Below, one piece after another: positions 61,618 to 64,000 of a stretch of 64,000 nt of DNA. The DNA is taken from positions 806,001 to 870,000 of the forward strand of contig NZ_BLAV01000001.1 of the NCBI RefSeq assembly GCF_009617875.1. Reading direction: 5' to 3'. How positions within the stretch are numbered: position 1 is the stretch's first letter; each line of letters begins with the position of its first letter. The notes beneath the pieces were generated by a model, which saw only the letters and a program-made list of their open reading frames with translations, was not told the origin of the DNA and made no database searches. Source of the DNA: Prolixibacter sp. NT017 (GTDB lineage: Bacteria > Bacteroidota > Bacteroidia > Bacteroidales > Prolixibacteraceae). Position numbers and translations under genes: made by a program.

Positions 61618-62402
61618 CAGAAAAGTTGGTTTTCGATGTGTATGCGTGCTTTTCGGTATATGTCGATGATGCTATCATTTTTGGGCAGTGCGTCATAGAG
61701 ACGTTTTACATATTGTCTCTGGTTCAGCATCAGATAAGTTTTTCGGTAAGTGAATTCGAAGACCCAGGAAAGCTGCAGCAGGACATAGTCGTTATAGGTG
61801 ACCATATCCTCTTTCTTCGGCATCACTCCTTCAATGATCGCTTTCGTGATATTCTGCGAAATGGCCGGACTTTTCGACAGATGCAAAATGTCGGCCGGGC
61901 TAACTTTTACATCCCGGTAGGTGAGAAATTCAGCGGTCATGCGTAGTGCATCCAGCTTATCAGCATCGCGCAGTAATTTGAGGTAATACACTACAAACTC
62001 GTTTTCCTTTTTGGGAAGCTCCGGTTTGTTGTGAAAGATCGTCACCTTTTGCAGTATCTCTTGTTTCGCGGCTTCCAGCTCTTTGAAAGGGGAAAGTAAC
62101 GATAACAACTCGGCGCCGGCTTCGGCATGCTCCGTTTCGGTTATTTTTGAAAAATAGGGTGAAGATGAAACTTCGCGGAAACGGGCAATATCGTGAAACA
62201 ACGCCAGTATTTCTGCCATGCGCATTTCGCCGTCCTCCATATCCAACGACTGCCCTAACAGCAGGCTGTTTTCTACCACTTTTTGGTTGTGTGTTTTCCA
62301 TTGCTCAAAAGCCTGTTGCTCTGTAAAGCCTTTCGTCTCAACGGAATTCAAAATCTGGTTGTATTCCTCGCGGAATTGTTCAAGTGTCTCTTGCGAAATC
62401 AT
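61617..62402 (-). CDS. HD-domain phosphohydrolase-like protein
   Basis: This is a 261-residue cytoplasmic protein with an HD domain (about 35-165): NQKVVENSLLLGQSL, ILALFHDIARFREV with the HD metal-binding pair, and LRDADKLDALRMTAEF with the later Asp. HD proteins are metal-dependent phosphohydrolases acting on nucleotides or related phosphate esters. The substrate is not evident. It begins the operon with yjbQ and the Bfd-like gene by one-base overlap. Confidence 0.88.
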   Translation of the reverse strand: MISQETLEQFREEYNQILNSVETKGFTEQQAFEQWKTHNQKVVENSLLLGQSLDMEDGEMRMAEILALFHDIARFREVSSSPYFSKITETEHAEAGAELLSLLSPFKELEAAKQEILQKVTIFHNKPELPKKENEFVVYYLKLLRDADKLDALRMTAEFLTYRDVKVSPADILHLSKSPAISQNITKAIIEGVMPKKEDMVTYNDYVLLQLSWVFEFTYRKTYLMLNQRQYVKRLYDALPKNDSIIDIYRKARIHIENQLF

Positions 62403-62601
62403 AATTTCGTGTTAAGCAATATTTACCAAAATTATAGTTTTCTATTGTATATTACGCCATCCCCGATTTATTTAATTATTTGTTGAAATAGCCTCACTGA
62501 TTTTCAGGTTTTTCCGCCTGATGATTGGCTTACAGACCGAATAATTTCTGGGATTCTGAGAAAAATCCGGAACACACGATTTCGCATTTGAAGAATATTG
62601 C

Positions 62602-62609
62602 TATTTTTG
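62602..62609 (+). promoter_or_regulatory. Promoter -7 element of the tRNA-Arg gene
   Basis: TATTTTTG matches TAnnTTTG exactly, 48 bases before the tRNA. No TTG is found at the ideal upstream spacing. A short palindrome, CACGGT-GT-ACCGTG, lies between it and the tRNA. Confidence 0.5.
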
Positions 62610-62656
62610 TGTTCGCAAAATCACGGTGTACCGTGAATATCGCACATATAAGGTTT

Positions 62657-62729
62657 GGTCCCGTAGTTTAACTGGATAGAACGAGGGATTCCGGTTCCCT
62701 TGGTGGGGGTTCGAGTCCTCCCGGGATCA
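62657..62729 (+). tRNA. tRNA-Arg (anticodon CCG)
   Basis: The 73-base cloverleaf folds by eye. The acceptor stem GGTCCCG pairs with CGGGATC (one G-T pair). The D arm contains AACTGGATAG. The anticodon stem AGGGA/TCCCT holds the 7-base loop TTCCGGT with anticodon CCG. The variable loop is 4 bases and the T arm has TTCGAGT. CCA is not encoded at the end (next bases CCC). The 3' half overlaps the end of a recombinase gene on the other strand, marking an integration site. Confidence 0.93.
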
Positions 62730-64000
62730 CCCAAGCGGGGATTTTGTCAGTTTTGACATTATCCCCTTTTTTGTTTACTGTCAAACCCCTTGCCAATTGC
62801 GGGATTGGGGAGAAAAATGAGTTTACCCTGGGGGTTCGATAATGGTCCAATTCACGGTTATAGATAATTCCTTCAGGAAACAGTAGATTCTGGAATACCC
62901 TCTTTCCTGTCAAATTTGATTTCTCCCACATTATCAATGGATTAAGACATACTTTCGCAGCAAAACTTACCACCTTTTCGAGGTTCGATTTATATCCGCC
63001 TGTCCTACCAAGTTCCTGTTCAATCTCAAAGCATTCCTTTTCATATTTAGGCCGGAATTTTTCATAAAGGCTACGGTCAATTTCCCCGATAACAAAACGT
63101 TCTTCAATGGCTTCCAATTTTCTTTGAGTCTCTGTCAACTTGTTTTTTAACGATTTTGCTTCTTCTATCCGGGATTTAAAAAAGACCGCCATTTGCTCCT
63201 CTAATTGAAGCTTTATGAGTTCAAATTCTTCTATGCCGATTTTATAAGTTTTCAACAGTGCCCCGAACATATCGTGCATTGCTTTGGCACTGCGGTTGAC
63301 TTTACATCCCTTGGTATTACATTTATAATAATATAGCCCCTTCTTTTTCACAAGGTAACCTGTTAAATAGCTGCCGCACCTATCGCATTTAGTGAATACT
63401 TTCAACGGCAGGTTTTCATTATCCTTATCGTGTACAAAACCCTGATTTCTGTTTTCCTGTCGAATATTATGAACTGCCAGAAACAATTCCCTTGAAATTA
63501 ACGGTTCATGCTTCCCCTCAATTATCTGCCCGGGAAGCATCTTGCTGGTGATAAGGCCACAATAGAAAGTATTTAAAAACAAAGTATTTAACCGCTTTTC
63601 GGACATATCAACCCCCATTTTTTTTAAACGCCTTGTTATTTCGACATTAGAGAATTTATTATAAGCTTTCCATTCAAAGGCTTTTTTGAGAATTTTCCCT
63701 TCTTCATTAACAACAAGTTTTCGCTCTGTTGCCCTCCCTTTATTTAAATCATTGTAACCGCGTGGAGCAGCCCATACCCAATAGCCTTTCATAAGCAATT
63801 CCCGCATGCCCGTAACCACCTTGTCTCGTCTTAATTCATTATCCATCTGCCCAAAAAGGAACAATATTTTTTGCTGAAATGAACCAGAAGGTGTAGTAGG
63901 GTCAAGTTCCTGCGTGGTTGCCAGGGTAATAACCCCGTATTGTTTCAGTAAATCATCTGCAATCGAAGCCCCGTTAATCCCTGAACGCGAAAATCGTTCA
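62668..64000 (-). CDS. Large serine recombinase, N-terminus beyond window edge
   Basis: This is a site-specific integrase of the large serine recombinase group. The open frame continues to base 64000: upstream of 63864 it reads RFSRSGINGASIADDLLK and then ELDPTTPSGSFQQKILFLFG, the late part of the resolvase catalytic domain. The Recombinase domain follows (about the first 130 residues from 63864, with KGYWVWAAPRGYND), then a zinc ribbon (CDRCGSYL, YYYKCNTKGC) and a coiled-coil C-terminal part. The last 20 codons and stop lie inside the tRNA-Arg gene, read antisense (GGLEPPPREPESLVLSS). The gene is AT-richer than its neighbours. The catalytic Ser lies outside the window. Confidence 0.92.
   Translation of the reverse strand, partial: ERFSRSGINGASIADDLLKQYGVITLATTQELDPTTPSGSFQQKILFLFGQMDNELRRDKVVTGMRELLMKGYWVWAAPRGYNDLNKGRATERKLVVNEEGKILKKAFEWKAYNKFSNVEITRRLKKMGVDMSEKRLNTLFLNTFYCGLITSKMLPGQIIEGKHEPLISRELFLAVHNIRQENRNQGFVHDKDNENLPLKVFTKCDRCGSYLTGYLVKKKGLYYYKCNTKGCKVNRSAKAMHDMFGALLKTYKIGIEEFELIKLQLEEQMAVFFKSRIEEAKSLKNKLTETQRKLEAIEERFVIGEIDRSLYEKFRPKYEKECFEIEQELGRTGGYKSNLEKVVSFAAKVCLNPLIMWEKSNLTGKRVFQNLLFPEGIIYNRELDHYRTPRVNSFFSPIPQLARGLTVNKKGDNVKTDKIPAWVIPGGLEPPPREPESLVLSS
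62668..64000. mobile_element. Edge of an integrated element at tRNA-Arg
   Basis: A serine recombinase gene whose end lies in a tRNA gene, pointing towards it, is the classic layout of an element integrated at that tRNA. The element extends beyond the right edge of the window, so type (prophage, ICE or other island) and the second attachment site cannot be seen. The probable attachment core lies within the 3' half of the tRNA, about 62700-62729. Confidence 0.8.

Overview
The window is a chromosomal segment of a Bacteroidota bacterium, most likely of the Marinilabiliales/Prolixibacteraceae type (the lineage is inferred, not tested). Signs of the phylum are a SusC/SusD pair, TonB-dependent receptors with surface lipoproteins, DUF4251, DUF4295 and DUF4954 proteins, promoters of the TTG-N19/20-TAnnTTTG kind, A-rich leaders, the rpmB-rpmG-DUF4295-ftsY-rimO cluster and a single-chain PurL. 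About 57 protein genes and one tRNA gene are supported. Most of the DNA is ordinary chromosome. Only the right-hand edge, from the tRNA onward, is clearly mobile.

Layout. 0-8 kb: NhaA antiporter (C-terminus outside the window), then a ROK regulator directly before a SusC/SusD uptake pair with no glycosidase attached. 8-16.5 kb: a zone of local duplication, with two DUF4251 exported proteins sharing an upstream element, then two copies of a three-gene envelope cassette (PAP2 phosphatase, small beta-barrel protein, porin) in permuted order around a PepSY-like gene, ending in a 42-bp tandem repeat. 16.5-21.1 kb: a cobalamin-riboswitch operon of PKD-type lipoprotein, BtuB-like receptor and beta-propeller lipoprotein (BtuG-like). 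21.1-30.2 kb: a four-gene set (TolC-like protein fused to a glycosidase-like domain, HlyD-like adaptor, TackOD1 zinc-ribbon/GGDEF-like protein, processive GT2 synthase) between two genes that join receiver and kinase domains. It looks like a synthase-dependent exopolysaccharide export system of unusual composition and is the best candidate for something undescribed.

30.5-49 kb: housekeeping and envelope genes (propeller protein, CPBP protease, peroxiredoxin, ribosomal protein cluster with ftsY and rimO, YtxH/holin-like trio, UPF0316 protein, RF3, methyltransferases, OmpA/PD40 protein, DUF4954 protein, TPR histidine kinase). 49-60.8 kb: purL, a dihydrolipoamide-dehydrogenase-like flavoprotein without its redox cysteines, divergent from a CoA-transferase/hydrolase, then a complete mce-mmdA-oadG-biotin carrier-mmdB operon for sodium-pumping methylmalonyl-CoA decarboxylation, which implies succinate-to-propionate fermentation. 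60.8-62.4 kb: an inverted-repeat element and a Bfd-like/YjbQ/HD operon.

The right end is a tRNA-Arg(CCG) gene whose 3' half is also the antisense end of a large serine recombinase gene running off the window: the edge of an integrated element. Limits: everything here comes from reading sequence and recalling families; no database search, folding or alignment program was run.
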